Shown here in pieces: positions 39,293 to 53,584 of a stretch of 64,000 nucleotides of DNA. Source of the DNA: Archivesica marissinica. Its lineage: Eukaryota > Mollusca > Bivalvia > Venerida > Vesicomyidae. The notes under the pieces are model-generated. The model saw only the letters and a list, made by a program, of their open reading frames with translations, was not told where the DNA came from and made no database searches. The first letter of the stretch is position 1; each line of letters begins with the position of its first letter. The DNA lies in the NCBI GenBank assembly GCA_014843695.1, contig CM026390.1, positions 94,015,975-94,079,974 on the forward strand. The letters run 5' to 3'. Made by a program: the position numbers and the translations under genes.

Positions 39293-42200
39293 GGGGACGC
39301 AATGTAATGAGGTAGCAGACGTCACCTGCACCAAAGTCATCGTCTGGGGATCGCAATGTAATGATGTAGCAGACGTCACCTGCACCAAAGTCATCGTCTG
39401 GGGATTGCAATGTAATGAGGTACCAGACATCAACCTGCGCCCAAAGTCATCGTCTGGGGATCGCAAAGTAATGAGGTACCAGACATCATCCTGCGCCCAA
39501 AGTCATCGTCTGGGGACGCAATGTAATGAGGTAGCAGACGTCACCTGCACCAGAGTCATCGTCTGGGGATCGCAATGTAATGATGTAGCAGACATCAACC
39601 TGCGCCCAAAGACATCGTCTGGGGATCGCAATGTAATGATGTAGCAGACGTCACCTGCACCAAAGTCATCGTCTGGGGATTGCAATGTAATGAGGTACCA
39701 GACATCAACCTGCGCCCAAAGTCATCGTCTGGGGATCGCAAAGTAATGAGGTACCAGACATCAACCTGCGCCCAAAGTCATCGTCTGGGGACGCAATGTA
39801 ATGAGGTAGCAGACGTCACCTGCACCAAAGTCATTGTCTGGGGATCGCAATGTAATGAGGTAGCAGACATCACCTGCACCAAAGTCATCGTCTGGGGATC
39901 GCAATGTAATGAGGTAGCAGACATCACCTGCACCAAAGTCATCGTCTGGGGACGCAATGTAATGAGGTAGCAGACATCACCTGCACCAAAGTCATCGTCT
40001 GGGGATTGCAATGTAATGAGGTACCAGACATCAACCTGCGCCCAAAGTCATCGTCTGGGGATCGCAAAGTAATGAGGTACCAGACATCAACCTGCACCCA
40101 AAGTCATCGTCTGGGGACGCAATGTAATAAGGTAGCAGACGTCACCTGCACCAGAGTCATCGTCTGGGGATCGCAATGTAATGATGTAGCAGACATCACC
40201 TGCACCAAAGTCATTGTCTGGGGATCGCAAAGTAATGAGGTACCAGACATCAACCTGCGCCCAAAGTCATCGTCTGGGGATCACAATGTAATGAGGTAGC
40301 AGACATCACCTGCACCAAAGTCATTGTCAGGGGATCGCAATGTAATGAGGTACCAGACATCAACCTGCGCCCAAAGTCATCGTCTGGGGATCACAATGTA
40401 ATGAGGTAGCAGACATCACCTGCACCAAAGTCATTGTCTGGGGACGCAATGTAATGAGGTAGCAGACATCACCTGCACCAAAGTCATCGTCTGGGGATCG
40501 CAATGTAATGAGGTAGCAGACATCACCTGCACCAAAGTCATCGTCTGGGGATCGCAATGTAATGAGGTAGCAGACATCACCTGCACCAAAGTCATCGTCT
40601 GGGGATCGCAATGTAATGATGTAGCAGACGTCACCTGCACCAAAGTCATCGTCTGGGGATCGCAATGTAATGATGTAGCAGACATCACCTGCACCAAAGT
40701 CATCGTCTGGGGATCGCAATGTAATGAGGTAGCAGACGTCAACTGCACCAAAGTCATCGTCTGGGGATCGCAATGTAATGAGGTAGCAGACATCACCTGC
40801 ACCAAAGTCATCGTCTGGGGATCGCAATGTAATGAGGTAGCAGACGTCACCTGCACCAAAGTCATCGTCTGGGGATCGCAATGTAATGATGTAGCAGACA
40901 TCACCTGCACCAAAGTCATCGTCTGGGGATCGCAATGTAATGAGGTAGCAGACGTCACCTGCACCAAAGTCATCGTCTGGGGATCGCAATGTAATGATGT
41001 AGCAGACGTCACCTGCACCAAAGTCATCGTCTGGGGATCGCAAAGTAATGAGGTACCAGACATCAACCTGCGCCCAAAGTCATCATCTGGGGATCGCAAT
41101 GTAATGATGTAGCAGACATCACCTGCACCAAAGTCATCGTCTGGGGACGCAATGTAATGATGTAGCAGACGTCACCTGCACCAAAGTCATCGTCTGGGGA
41201 TTGCAATGTAATGAGGTACCAGACATCAACCTGCGCCCAAAGTCATCGTCTGGGGACGCAATGTAATGAGGTAGCAGACGTCACCTGCACCAAAGTCATC
41301 GTCTGGGGATCGCAATGTAATGATGTAGCAGACGTCACCTGCACCAAAGTCATCGTCTGGGGATTGCAATGTAATGAGGTACAAGACATCAACCTGCGCC
41401 CAAAGTCATCGTCTGGGGATCACAATGTAATGAGGTACCAGACATCAACCTGCGTCCAAAGTCATCGTCTGGGGACGCAATGTAATGAAGTAGCAGACAT
41501 CACCTGCACCAAAGTCATCATCTGGGGATCGCAATGTAATGAGGTAGTAGACATCACCTGCACCAAAGTCATCGTCTGGGGATCGCAATGTAATGAGGTA
41601 GCAGACATCACCTGCACCAAAGTCATCGTCTGGGGATCGCAATGTAATGAGGTAGCAGACATCACCTGCACCAAAGTCATCGTCTGGGGATCGCAATGTA
41701 ATGATGTAGCAGACATCGCCTGCACCAAAGTCATCGTCTGGGGATCGCAAAGTAATGAGGTACCAGACATCAACCTGCGCCCAAAGTCATCATATGGGGA
41801 TCGCAATGTAATGAGGTAGCAGACGTCACCTGCACCAAAGTCATCGTCTGGGGATCGCAATGTAATGATGTAGCAGACGTCACCTGCACCAAAGTCATCG
41901 TCTGGGGATTGCAATGTAATGAGGTACCAGACATCAACCTGCGCCCAAAGTCATCGTCTGGGGACGCAATGTAATGAGGTAGCAGACATCACCTGCACCA
42001 AAGTCATCGTCTGGGGATCGCAATGTAATGAGGTAGCAGACATCACCTGCACCAAAGTCATCGTCTGGGGATCGCAATGTAATGAGGTAGCAGACATCAC
42101 CTGCACCAAAGTCATCGTCTGGGGATCGCAATGTAATGAGGTAGCAGACGTCACCTGCACCAAAGTCATCGTCTGGGGATCGCAAAGTAATGAGGTACCA

Positions 42201-45200
42201 GACATCAACCTGCGCCCAAAGTCATCATCTGGGGATCGCAATGTAATGAGGTAGCAGACGTCACCTGCACCAAAGTCATCGTCTGGGGATCGCAATGTAA
42301 TGATGTAGCAGACGTCACCTGCACCAAAGTCATCGTCTGGGGATTGCAATGTAATGAGGTACCAGACATCAACCTGCGCCCAAAGTCATCGTCTGGGGAC
42401 GCAATGTAATGAGGTAGCAGACGTCACCTGCACCAAAGTCATCGTCTGGGGATCGCAATGTAATGATGTAGCAGACGTCACCTGCACCAAAGTCATCGTC
42501 TGGGGATTGCAATGTAATGAGGTACCAGACATCAACCTGCGCCCAAAGTCATCGTCTGGGGACGCAATGTAATGAGGTAGCAGACGTCACCTGCACCAAA
42601 GTCATCGTCTGGGGATCGCAATGTAATGATGTAGCAGACGTCACCTGCACCAAAGTCATCGTCTGGGGATTGCAATGTAATGAGGTACCAGACATCAACC
42701 TGCGCCCAAAGTCATCGTCTGGGGATCGCAATGTAATGAGGTACCAGACATCAACCTGCGCCCAAAGTCATCGTCTGGGGACGCAATGTAATGAGGTAGC
42801 AGACATCACCTGCACCAAAGTCATCGTCTGGGGATCGCAATGTAATGAGGTAGCAGACATCACCTGCACCAAAGTCATCGTCTGGGGATCGCAATGTAAT
42901 GAGGTAGCAGACATCACCTGCACCAAAGTCATCGTCTGGGGATCGCAATGTAATGAGGTAGCAGACATCACCTGCACCAAAGTCATCGTCTGGGGATCGC
43001 AATGTAATGAGGTAGCAGACGTCACCTGCACCAAAGTCATCGTCTGGGGATCGCAATGTAATGATGTAGCAGACATCACCTGCACCAAAGTCATCGTCTG
43101 GGGATCGCAAAGTAATGAGGTACCAGACATCAACCTGCGCCCAAAGTCATCATCTGGGGATCGCAATGTAATGATGTAGCAGACATCACCTGCACCAAAG
43201 TCATCGTCTGGGGACGCAATGTAATGATGTAGCAGACGTCACCTGCACCAAAGTCATCGTCTGGGGATCGCAATGTAATGAGGTAGCAGACATCACCTGC
43301 ACCAAAGTCATCGTCTGGGGATCGCAATGTAATGATGTAGCAGACATCACCTGCACCAAAGTCATCGTCTGGGGATCGCAATGTAATGATGTAGCAGACG
43401 TCACCTGCACCAAAGTCATCGTCTGGGGATCGCAATGTAATGAGGTAGCAGACGTCACCTGCACCAAAGTCATCGTCTGGGGATCGCAATGTAATGATGT
43501 AGCAGACGTCACCTGCACCAAAGTCATCGTCTGGGGATCGCAAAGTAATGAGGTACCAGACATCAACCTGCGCCCAAAGTCATCATCTGGGGATCGCAAT
43601 GTAATGATGTAGCAGACATCACCTGCACCAAAGTCATCGTCTGGGGACGCAATGTAATGATGTAGCAGACGTCACCTGCACCAAAGTCATCGTCTGGGGA
43701 TTGCAATGTAATGAGGTACCAGACATCAACCTGCGCCCAAAGTCATCGTCTGGGGACGCAATGTAATGAGGTAGCAGACGTCACCTGCACCAAAGTCATC
43801 GTCTGGGGATCGCAATGTAATGAGGTAGCAGACGTCACCTGCACCAAAGTCATCGTCTGGGATCGCAAAGTAATGAGGTACCAGACATCACCTGCACCAA
43901 AGTCATCGTCTGGGGATCGCAATGTAATGAGGTAGCAGACGTCACCTGCACCAAAGTCATCGTCTGGGGATCGCAATGTAATGATGTAGCAGACGTCACC
44001 TGCACCAAAGTCATCGTCTGGGGATCGCAATGTAATGAGGTACCAGACATCAACCTGCGCCCAAAGTCATCGTCTGGGGATCGCAATGTAATGATGTAGC
44101 AGACATCACCTGCACCAAAGTCATCGTCTGGGGATTGCAATGTAATGAGGTACAAGACATCAACCTGCGCCCAAAGTCATCGTCTGGGGATCACAATGTA
44201 ATGAGGTACCAGACATCAACCTGCGCCCAAAGTCATCGTCTGGGGACGCAATGTAATGAGGTAGCAGACGTCACCTGCACCAGAGTCATCGTCTGGGGAT
44301 CGCAATGTAATGATGTAGCAGACATCACCTGCACCAAAGTCATCGTCTGGGGATCGCAATGTAATGAGGTACCAGACATCAACCTGCGCCCAAAGTCATC
44401 GTCTGGGGACGCAATGTAATGAGGTAGCAGACATCACCTGCACCAAAGTCATCGTCTGGGGATCGCAATGTAATGAGGTAGCAGACATCACCTGCACCAA
44501 AGTCATCGTCTGGGGATCGCAATGTAATGATGTAGCAGACGTCACCTGCACCAAAGTCATCGTCTGGGGATCGCAATGTAATGATGTAGCAGACGTCACC
44601 TGCACCAAAGTCATCGTCTGGGGATCGCAATGTAATGAGGTAGCAGACGTCACCTGCACCAAAGTCATCGTCTGGGGATCGCAATGTAATGATGTAGCAG
44701 ACGTCACCTGCACCAAAGTCATCGTCTGGGGATCGCAATGTAATGAGGTACCAGACATCAACCTGCGCCCAAAGTCATCATCTGGGGATCGCAATGTAAT
44801 GAGGTAGCAGACATCACCTGCACCAAAGTCATCGTCTGGGGACGCAATGTAATGATGTAGCAGACGTCACCTGCACCAAAGTCATCGTCTGGGGATCGCA
44901 ATGTAATGAGGTAGCAGACATCACCTGCACCAAAGTCATCGTCTGGGGATCGCAATGTAATGATGTAGCAGACGTCACCTGCACCAAAGTCATCGTCTGG
45001 GGATCGCAATGTAATGATGTAGCAGACGTCACCTGCACCAAAGTCATCGTCTGGGGATCGCAATGTAATGAGGTAGCAGACGTCACCTGCACCAAAGTCA
45101 TCGTCTGGGGATCGCAATGTAATGATGTAGCAGACGTCACCTGCACCAAAGTCATCGTCTGGGGATCGCAATGTAATGAGGTACCAGACATCAACCTGCC

Positions 45201-48200
45201 CCAAAGTCATCGTCTGGGGATCGCAATGTAATGATGTAGCAGACATCACCTGCACCAAAGTCATCGTCTGGGGACGCAATGTAATGATGTAGCAGACGTC
45301 ACCTGCACCAAAGTCATCGTCTGGGGATTGCAATGTAATGAGGTACCAGACATCAACCTGCGCCCAAAGTCATCGTCTGGGGATCGCAATGTAATGAGGT
45401 ACCAGACATCAACCTGCGCCCAAAGTCATCATCTGGGGACGCAATGTAATGAGGTAGCAGACATCACCTGCACCAAAGTCATCGTCTGGGGATCGCAATG
45501 TAATGAGGTAGCAGACATCACCTGCACCAAAGTCATTGTCTGGGGATCGCAATGTAATGAGGTAGCAGACATCACCTGCACCAAAGTCATCATCTGGGGA
45601 TCGCAATGTAATGATGTAGCAGACGTCACCTGCACCAAAGTCATCGTCTGGGGATCGCAAAGTAATGAGGTACCAGACATCAACCTGCGCCCAAAGTCAT
45701 CATCTGGGGATCGCAATGTAATGATGTAGCAGACATCACCTGCACCAAAGTCATCGTCTGGGGATTGCAATGTAATGAGGTACAAGACATCAACCTGCGC
45801 CCAAAGTCATCGTCTGGGGATCACAATGTAATGAGGTACCAGACATCAACCTGCGTCCAAAGTCATCGTCTGGGGACGCAATGTAATGAGGTAGCAGACA
45901 TCACCTGCACCAAAGTCATCGTCTGGGGATCGCAATGTAATGAGGTAGCAGACATCACCTGCACCAAAGTCATCGTCTGGGGATCGCAATGTAATGAGGT
46001 AGCAGACATCACCTGCACCAAAGTCATCGTCTGGGGATCGCAATGTAATGAGGTAGCAGACATCACCTGCACCAAAGTCATCGTCTGGGGATCGCAATGT
46101 AATGATGTAGCAGACATCACCTGCACCAAAGTCATCGTCTGGGGATCGCAAAGTAATGAGGTACCAGACATCAACCTGCGCCCAAAGTCATCATATGGGG
46201 ATCGCAATGTAATGATGTAGCAGACGTCACCTGCACCAAAGTCATCGTCTGGGGATCGCAATGTAATGAGGTACCAGACATCACCTGCGCCCAAAGTCAT
46301 CGTCTGGGGATCGCAATGTAATGAGGTAGCAGACATCACCTGCACCAAAGTCATCGTCTGGGGATCGCAATGTAATGATGTAGCAGACGTCACCTGCACC
46401 AAAGTCATCGTCTGGGGATCGCAATGTAATGAGGTACCAGACATCAACCTGCCCCAAAGTCATCGTCTGGGGATCGCAAAGTAATGAGGTACCAGACATC
46501 AACCTGCGCCCAAAGTCATCGTCTGGGGACGCAATGTAATGAGGTAGCAGACGTCACCTGCACCAAAGTCATCGTCTGGGGATCGCAATGTAATGAGGTA
46601 CCAGACGTCACCTGCGCCAAAGTCTTCGTCTGGGGATCGCAATGTAATGAGGTACCAGATGTCACCTACACCAAAGTCATCGTCTGGGGATCGCAATGTA
46701 ATGAGGTAGCAGACGTCACCTGCACCAAAGTCATCGTCTGGGGATCGCAATGTAATGAGGTAGCAGACGTCACCTGCACCAAAGTCATCGTCTGGGGATC
46801 GCAAAGTAATGAGGTACCAGACATCAACCTGCGCCCAAAGTCATCATCTGGGGATCGCAATGTAATGATGTAGCAGACATCACCTGCACCAAAGTCATCG
46901 TCTGGGGACGCAATGTAATGATGTAGCAGACGTCACCTGCACCAAAGTCATCGTCTGGGGATCGCAATGTAATGAGGTACCAGACATCAACCTGCGCCCA
47001 AAGTCATCGTCTGGGGACGCAATGTAATGAGGTAGCAGACGTCACCTGCACCAAAGTCATCGTCTGGGGATCGCAATGTAATGATGTAGCAGACGTCACC
47101 TGCACCAAAGTCATCGTCTGGGGATTGCAATGTAATGAGGTACCAGACATCAACCTGTGCCCAAAGTCATCGTCTGGGGATCGCAATGTAATGAGGTACC
47201 AGACATCAACCTGCGCCCAAAGTCATCGTCTGGGGACGCAATGTAATGAGGTAGCAGACATCACCTGCACCAAAGTCATCGTCTGGGGATCGCAATGTAA
47301 TGAGGTAGCAGACATCACCTGCACCAAAGTCATCGTCTGGGGATCGCAATGTAATGAGGTAGCAGACATCACCTGCACCAAAGTCATCGTCTGGGGATCG
47401 CAATGTAATGATGTAGCAGACGTCACCTGCACCAAAGTCATCGTCTGGGGATCGCAAAGTAATGAGGTACCAGACATCAACCTGCGCCCAAAGTCATCAT
47501 CTGGGGATCGCAATGTAATGATGTAGCAGACATCACCTGCACCAAAGTCATCGTCTGGGGACGCAATGTAATGATGTAGCAGACGTCACCTGCACCAAAG
47601 TCATCGTCTGGGGATTGCAATGTAATGAGGTACCAGACATCAACCTGCGCCCAAAGTCATCGTCTGGGGACGCAATGTAATGAGGTAGCAGACGTCACCT
47701 GCACCAAAGTCATCGTCTGGGGATCGCAATGTAATGATGTAGCAGACGTCACCTGCACCAAAGTCATCGTCTGGGGATCGCAATGTAATGAGGTAGCAGA
47801 CATCACCTGCACCAAAGTCATCGTCTGGGGATCGCAATGTAATGATGTAGCAGACGTCACCTGCACCAAAGTCATCGTCTGGGGATCGCAATGTAATGAT
47901 GTAGCAGACGTCACCTGCACCAAAGTCATCGTCTGGGGATCGCAATGTAATGAGGTAGCAGACGTCACCTGCACCAAAGTCATCGTCTGGGGATCGCAAT
48001 GTAATGATGTAGCAGACGTCACCTGCACCAAAGTCATCGTCTGGGGATCGCAAAGTAATGAGGTACCAGACATCAACCTGCGCCCAAAGTCATCATCTGG
48101 GGATCGCAATGTAATGATGTAGCAGACATCACCTGCACCAAAGTCATCGTCTGGGGACGCAATGTAATGATGTAGCAGACGTCACCTGCACCAAAGTCAT

Positions 48201-51200
48201 CGTCTGGGGATTGCAATGTAATGAGGTACCAGACATCAACCTGCGCCCAAAGTCATCGTCTGGGGACGCAATGTAATGAGGTAGCAGACGTCACCTGCAC
48301 CAAAGTCATCGTCTGGGGATCGCAATGTAATGATGTAGCAGACGTCACCTGCACCAAAGTCATCGTCTGGGGATCGCAATGTAATGATGTAGCAGACATC
48401 ACCTGCACCAAAGTCATCGTCTGGGGATTGCAATGTAATGAGGTACCAGACATCAACCTGCGCCCAAAGTCATCGTCTGGGGATCGCAATGTAATGAGGT
48501 AGCAGACATCACCTGCACCAAAGTCATCGTCTGGGGATCGCAATGTAATGAGGTAGCAGACGTCACCTGCACCAAAGTCATCGTCTGGGGATCGCAATGT
48601 AATGAGGTAGCAGACATCACCTGCACCAAAGTCATCGTCTGGGGATCGCAATGTAATGAGGTACCAGACATCAACCTGCGCCCAAAGTCATCGTCTGGGG
48701 ACGCAATGTAATGAGGTAGCAGACATCACCTGCACCAAAGTCATCGTCTGGGGATCGCAATGTAATGAGGTAGCAGACATCACCTGCACCAAAGTCATCG
48801 TCTGGGGATCGCAATGTAATGAGGTAGCAGACATCACCTGCACCAAAGTCATCGTCTGGGGATCGCAATGTAATGATGTAGCAGACACCTGCACCAAAGT
48901 CATCGTCTGGGGATCGCAAAGTAATGAGGTACCAGACATCAACCTGCGCCCAAAGTCATCATCTGGGGATCGCAATGTAATGATGTAGCAGACATCACCT
49001 GCACCAAAGTCATCGTCTGGGGACGCAATGTAATGATGTAGCAGACGTCACCTGCACCAAAGTCATCGTCTGGGGATTGCAATGTAATGAGGTACCAGAC
49101 ATCAACCTGCGCCCAAAATCATCGTCTGGGGATCGCAAAGTAATGAGGTACCAGACATCAACCTGCGCCCAAAGTCATCGTCTGGGGATCGCAATGTAAT
49201 GAGGTAGCAGACATCACCTGCACCAAAGTCATCGTCTGGGGATCGCAATATAATGAGGTAGCAGACATCACCTGCACCAAAGTCATCGTCTGGGGATCGC
49301 AATGTAATGAGGTAGCAGACGTCACCTGCACCAAAGTCATCGTCTGGGGATCGCAATGTAATGATGTAGCAGACGTCACCTGCACCAAAGTCATCGTCTG
49401 GGGATCGCAAAGTAATGAGGTACCAGACATCAACCTGCGCCCAAAGTCATCATCTGGGGATCGCAATGTAATGATGTAGCAGACATCACCTGCACCAAAG
49501 TCATCGTCTGGGGACGCAATGTAATGATGTAGCAGACGTCACCTGCACCAAAGTCATCGTCTGGGGATTGCAATGTAATGAGGTACCAGACATCACCTGC
49601 ACCAAAGTCATCGTCTGGGGACGCAATGTAATGAGGTAGCAGACGTCACCTGCACCAAAGTCATCGTCTGGGGATCGCAATGTAATGAGGTAGCAGACAT
49701 CACCTGCACCAAAGTCATCGTCTGGGGATCGCAATGTAATGAGGTACCAGACATCAACCTGCGCCCAAAGTCATCGTCTGGGGATCGCAATGTAATGAGG
49801 TACCAGACATCACCTGCGCCAAAGTCATCGTCTGGGGACGCAATGTAATGAGGTAGCAGACGTCACCTGCACCAAAGTCATCGTCTGGGGATCGCAATGT
49901 AATGAGGTAGCAGACGTCACCTGCACCAAAGTCATCGTCTGGGGATCGCAATGTAATGAGGTAGCAGACATCACCTGCACCAAAGTCATCGTCTGGGGAT
50001 CGCAATGTAATGAGGTAGCAGACATCACCTGCACCAAAGTCATCGTCTGGGGATCGCAATGTAATGATGTAGCAGACGTCACCTGCACCAAAGTCATCGT
50101 CTGGGGATCGCAATGTAATGAGGTAGCAGACGTCACCTGCACCAAAGTCATCGTCTGGGGATCGCAATGTAATGAGGTAGCAGACGTCACCTGCACCAAA
50201 GTCATCGTCTGGGGATCGCAAAGTAATGAGGTACCAGACATCAACCTGCGCCCAAAGTCATCATCTGGGGATCGCAATGTAATGATGTAGCAGACATCAC
50301 CTGCACCAAAGTCATCGTCTGGGGACGCAATGTAATGATGTAGCAGACGTCACCTGCACCAAAGTCATCGTCTGGGGATTGCAATGTAATGAGGTACCAG
50401 ACATCAACCTGCGCCCAAAGTCCTCATCTGGGGACGCAATGTAATGAGGTAGCAGACGTCACCTGCACCAAAGTCATCGTCTGGGGATCGCAATGTAATG
50501 ATGTAGCAGACGTCACCTGCACCAAAGTCATCGTCTGGGGATTGCAATGTAATGATGTAGCAGACGTCACCTGCACCAACGTCATCGTCTGGGGATTGCA
50601 ATGTAATGAGGTACCAGACATCAACCTGCGCCCAAAGTCCTCATCTGGGGACGCAATGTAATGAGGTAGCAGACGTCACCTGCACCAAAGTCATCGTCTG
50701 GGGATCGCAATGTAATGATGTAGCAGACGTCACCTGCACCAAAGTCATCGTCTGGGGATTGCAATGTAATGAGGTACTAGACATCAACCTGCGCCCAAAG
50801 TCATCGTTTGGGGATCGCAATGTAATGAGGTACCAGACATCAACCTGCGCCCAAAGTCATCGTCTGGGGACGCAATGTAATGAGGTAGCAGACATCACCT
50901 GCACCAAAGTCATCGTCTGGGGATCGCAATGTAATGAGGTAGCAGACATCACCTGCACCAAAGTCATTGTCTGGGGATCGCAATGTAATGAGGTAGCAGA
51001 CATCACCTGCACCAAAGTCATCGTCTGGGGATCGCAATGTAATTATGTAGCAGACGTCACCTGCACCAAAGTCATCGTCTGGGGATCGCAAAGTAATGAG
51101 GTACCAGACATCAACCTGCGCCCAAAGTCATCATCTGGGGATCGCAATGTAATGATGTAGCAGACATCACCTGCACCAAAGTAATCGTCTGGGGACGCAA

Positions 51201-52286
51201 TGTAATGATGTAGCAGACGTCACCTGCACCAAAGTCATCGTCTGGGGATTGCAATGTAATGAGGTACCAGACATCAACCTGCGCCCAAAATCATCGTCTG
51301 GGGATCGCAAAGTAATGAGGTACCAGACATCAACCTGCGCCCAAAGTCATCGTCTGGGGATCGCAATGTAATGAGGTAGCAGACATCACCTGCACCAAAG
51401 TCATCGTCTGGGGATCGCAATATAATGAGGTAGCAGACATCACCTGCACCAAAGTCATCGTCTGGGGATCGCAATGTAATGAGGTAGCAGACGTCACCTG
51501 CACCAAAGTCATCGTCTGGGGATCGCAATGTAATGATGTAGCAGACGTCACCTGTACCAAAGTCATCGTCTGGGGATCGCAAAGTAATGAGGTACCAGAC
51601 ATCAACCTGCGCCCAAAGTCATCTGGGGATCGCAATGTAATGATGTAGCAGACATCACCTGCACCAAAGTCATCGTCTGGGGACGCAATGTAATGATGTA
51701 GCAGACGTCACCTGCACCAAAGTCATCGTCTGGGGATTGCAATGTAATGAGGTACCAGACATCAACCTGCGCCCAAAGTCATCGTCTGGGGACGCAATGT
51801 AATGAGGTAGCAGACGTCACCTGCACCAAAGTCATCGTCTGGGGATCGCAATGTAATGATGTAGCAGACGTCACCTGCACCAAAGTCATTGTCTGGGGAT
51901 TGCAATGTAATGAGGTACCAGACATCAACCTGCGCCCAAAGTCATCGTCTGGGGATCGCAAAGTAATGAGGTACCAGACATCAACCTGCGCCCAAAGTCA
52001 TCGTCTGGGGACGCAATGTAATGAGGTACCAGACGTCACCTGCGCCAAAGTCATCGTCTGGGGATCGCAATGTAATGAGGTACCAGACGTCACCTGCGCC
52101 AAAGTCTTCGTCTGGGGATCGCAATGTAATGAGGTACCAGATGTCACCTACACCAAAATCATCGTCTGGGGATCGCAATGTAATGAGGTACCAGACGTCA
52201 CCTACACCAAAGTCATCGTCTGGGGATCGCAAATTAATGAGGTACCAGACGTCACCTGCGCCAAAGTCATCGTCTGGGGACCAATG
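39293..52286. repeat. 54-56-bp minisatellite spanning 13 kb, about 235 copies
   Basis: The unit contains ATCGCAATGTAATGAGGTAG, then cagacatcacctgcaccaaa, then gtcatcgtctgggg. Variant units have gtaccagacatcaacctgcg with a 2-bp longer connector, or gggacgcaatg with a 2-bp deletion. A fixed run of variants (gacgcaatg, then gattgcaatg, then accagacatcaacctgcg) recurs at irregular intervals, for example near 43209, 45265, 47560, 49020 and 51200, so blocks of about 0.4-0.9 kb were amplified. Forward and reverse frames are both open, so peptides such as CTKVIVWGSQCNEVAD are repeat artefacts. Confidence 0.97.
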
Positions 52287-52339
52287 TGGGTATATAGACT
52301 TTCTATGCTACACATGAAAACTGATCACAACAAATTATT

Positions 52340-52835
52340 ACCAGAAACAAGTGCTTGGGAAAGAACTAATGCATGCCCTGTAACGTTGCACTACAACTGG
52401 AAAAGCAGACAAACAGTACCCCAACCAATAACTGTTGTCTTTCAACAGAATGTGGCTATCCCTCATATGGTCGCTAGCAGTGGTGTTCTGAAAACCTGAA
52501 TGAACTACAGAGGAATGGCCTGGTGATACCCAGACTTGAACAAGTGCTTGGGAAAGAACTAGAGCGTGCCCTGTAACGTTGGACTTCAACAGACAAACAG
52601 ACCCCCCCCCCCCAACCAATAACTGTTGTCTTTCAACAGGATGGGGCTATCTCGCTAACAGTTGTGTAGGAATGGCCTGGTGATACCCCAGACTTGAATA
52701 ATAGAGAATTTGTTTAGTGTGTTGACCCCTCCCACTAAACGATGACACAGCTGGGACATCGTCTTCGTCTGGCCTGCAGCAAGTTATTTCCATCTCACCT
52801 CAGGACACTTATTCATTCCATGATCGTCTTAATAA
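52340..52835 (+). pseudogene. Tc1/mariner-type transposase relic, tandemly duplicated
   Basis: 52349-52540 and 52541-52700 are diverged direct repeats beginning aagtgcttgggaaagaacta. In the second copy fragments read VVFQQDGAI and EWPGDTPDLNN, matching the 'FQQDxAPxH' and 'WPxxSPDLNP' catalytic blocks of Tc1/mariner DDE transposases. Further on, LGHRLRLACSKLFPSHLRTL resembles the C-terminal 'LGRRVR' region. Frameshifts, stops and a poly-C tract (52604-52617) show decay. Confidence 0.65.
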
Positions 52836-53146
52836 TATTATAAATAATAATGCTGGACCATCGAGATATTAAATGTGAAATTTGTTTCAAATATGTTTTT
52901 GTTTATTTAATTAATGACCTTCTGAAAATATTAACCAAACATTTTACACACCCTATATGTAGTAATTCTGTGTTGGTGGGGGTGGTAAGCCGGAGTTTGT
53001 GGTATCGGATAAGATATATCGTAACTGTATATCGCCGTTTGCCTGCAAAACTTATTTATATTGTACACACTGTAACAGCTCTGTTTTTGACCCATTGTTT
53101 TTTAACTTTGTTTATTGAGGGTACTTAGAAAAAAAGTAGGGCAGAG
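52836..53146. other. Unassigned AT-rich sequence
   Basis: No recognised gene, repeat or element between the transposase relic and the MITE. Confidence 0.5.
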
Positions 53147-53584
53147 TTAACCCTTTCCTTCATAGAGATATAGGTTAATATACTATTATATCTCCAGACA
53201 AACGACAGCCATTTAACCCTTTCCTTCATAGAGATTTAGGTTAATATACTATTATATCTCCAGACAAATGACAGCCATTTAACCCTTTCCTTCATAGAGA
53301 TTTAGGTTAATATACTATTATATCTCCAGACAAACGACAGCCATTTAACCCTTTCCTTCATAGAGATATAGGTTAATATACTATTATATCTCCATACAAA
53401 CGACAGCCATTTAGCTATCATGCAGTGGATAAGTAGTCACCATATCTATCCTACCTCCATAGATATTACTGGTACTACATGAGATTCTGGCCTTTATTAT
53501 GAACATTGGTTTGGCTACTACCTTGTCAATGTATGTCATATTGGTAATGGCAAAAGAGGTGCTTCCATGAGGGAAAGGATTAGA
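53147..53584. mobile_element. piggyBac-like MITE related to 31487-31964, left terminus repeated four times
   Basis: TTAACCCTTTCCTTCATAGA occurs at 53147, 53213, 53279 and 53345, a 66-bp tandem period covering the terminus and adjacent sequence. The interior then matches the 31487 element (catgcagtggataagtagtc, tggcctttattatgaacatt). The right end atgagggaaaggattag has decayed from gggaaagggttaa. Confidence 0.82.

Noticed and set aside
40360..52499. Many 100-250-codon frames on both strands in the 54-bp array
   Set aside because: They arise from a stop-free 54-bp unit; both strands are open and 2-bp unit variants break frames at random.
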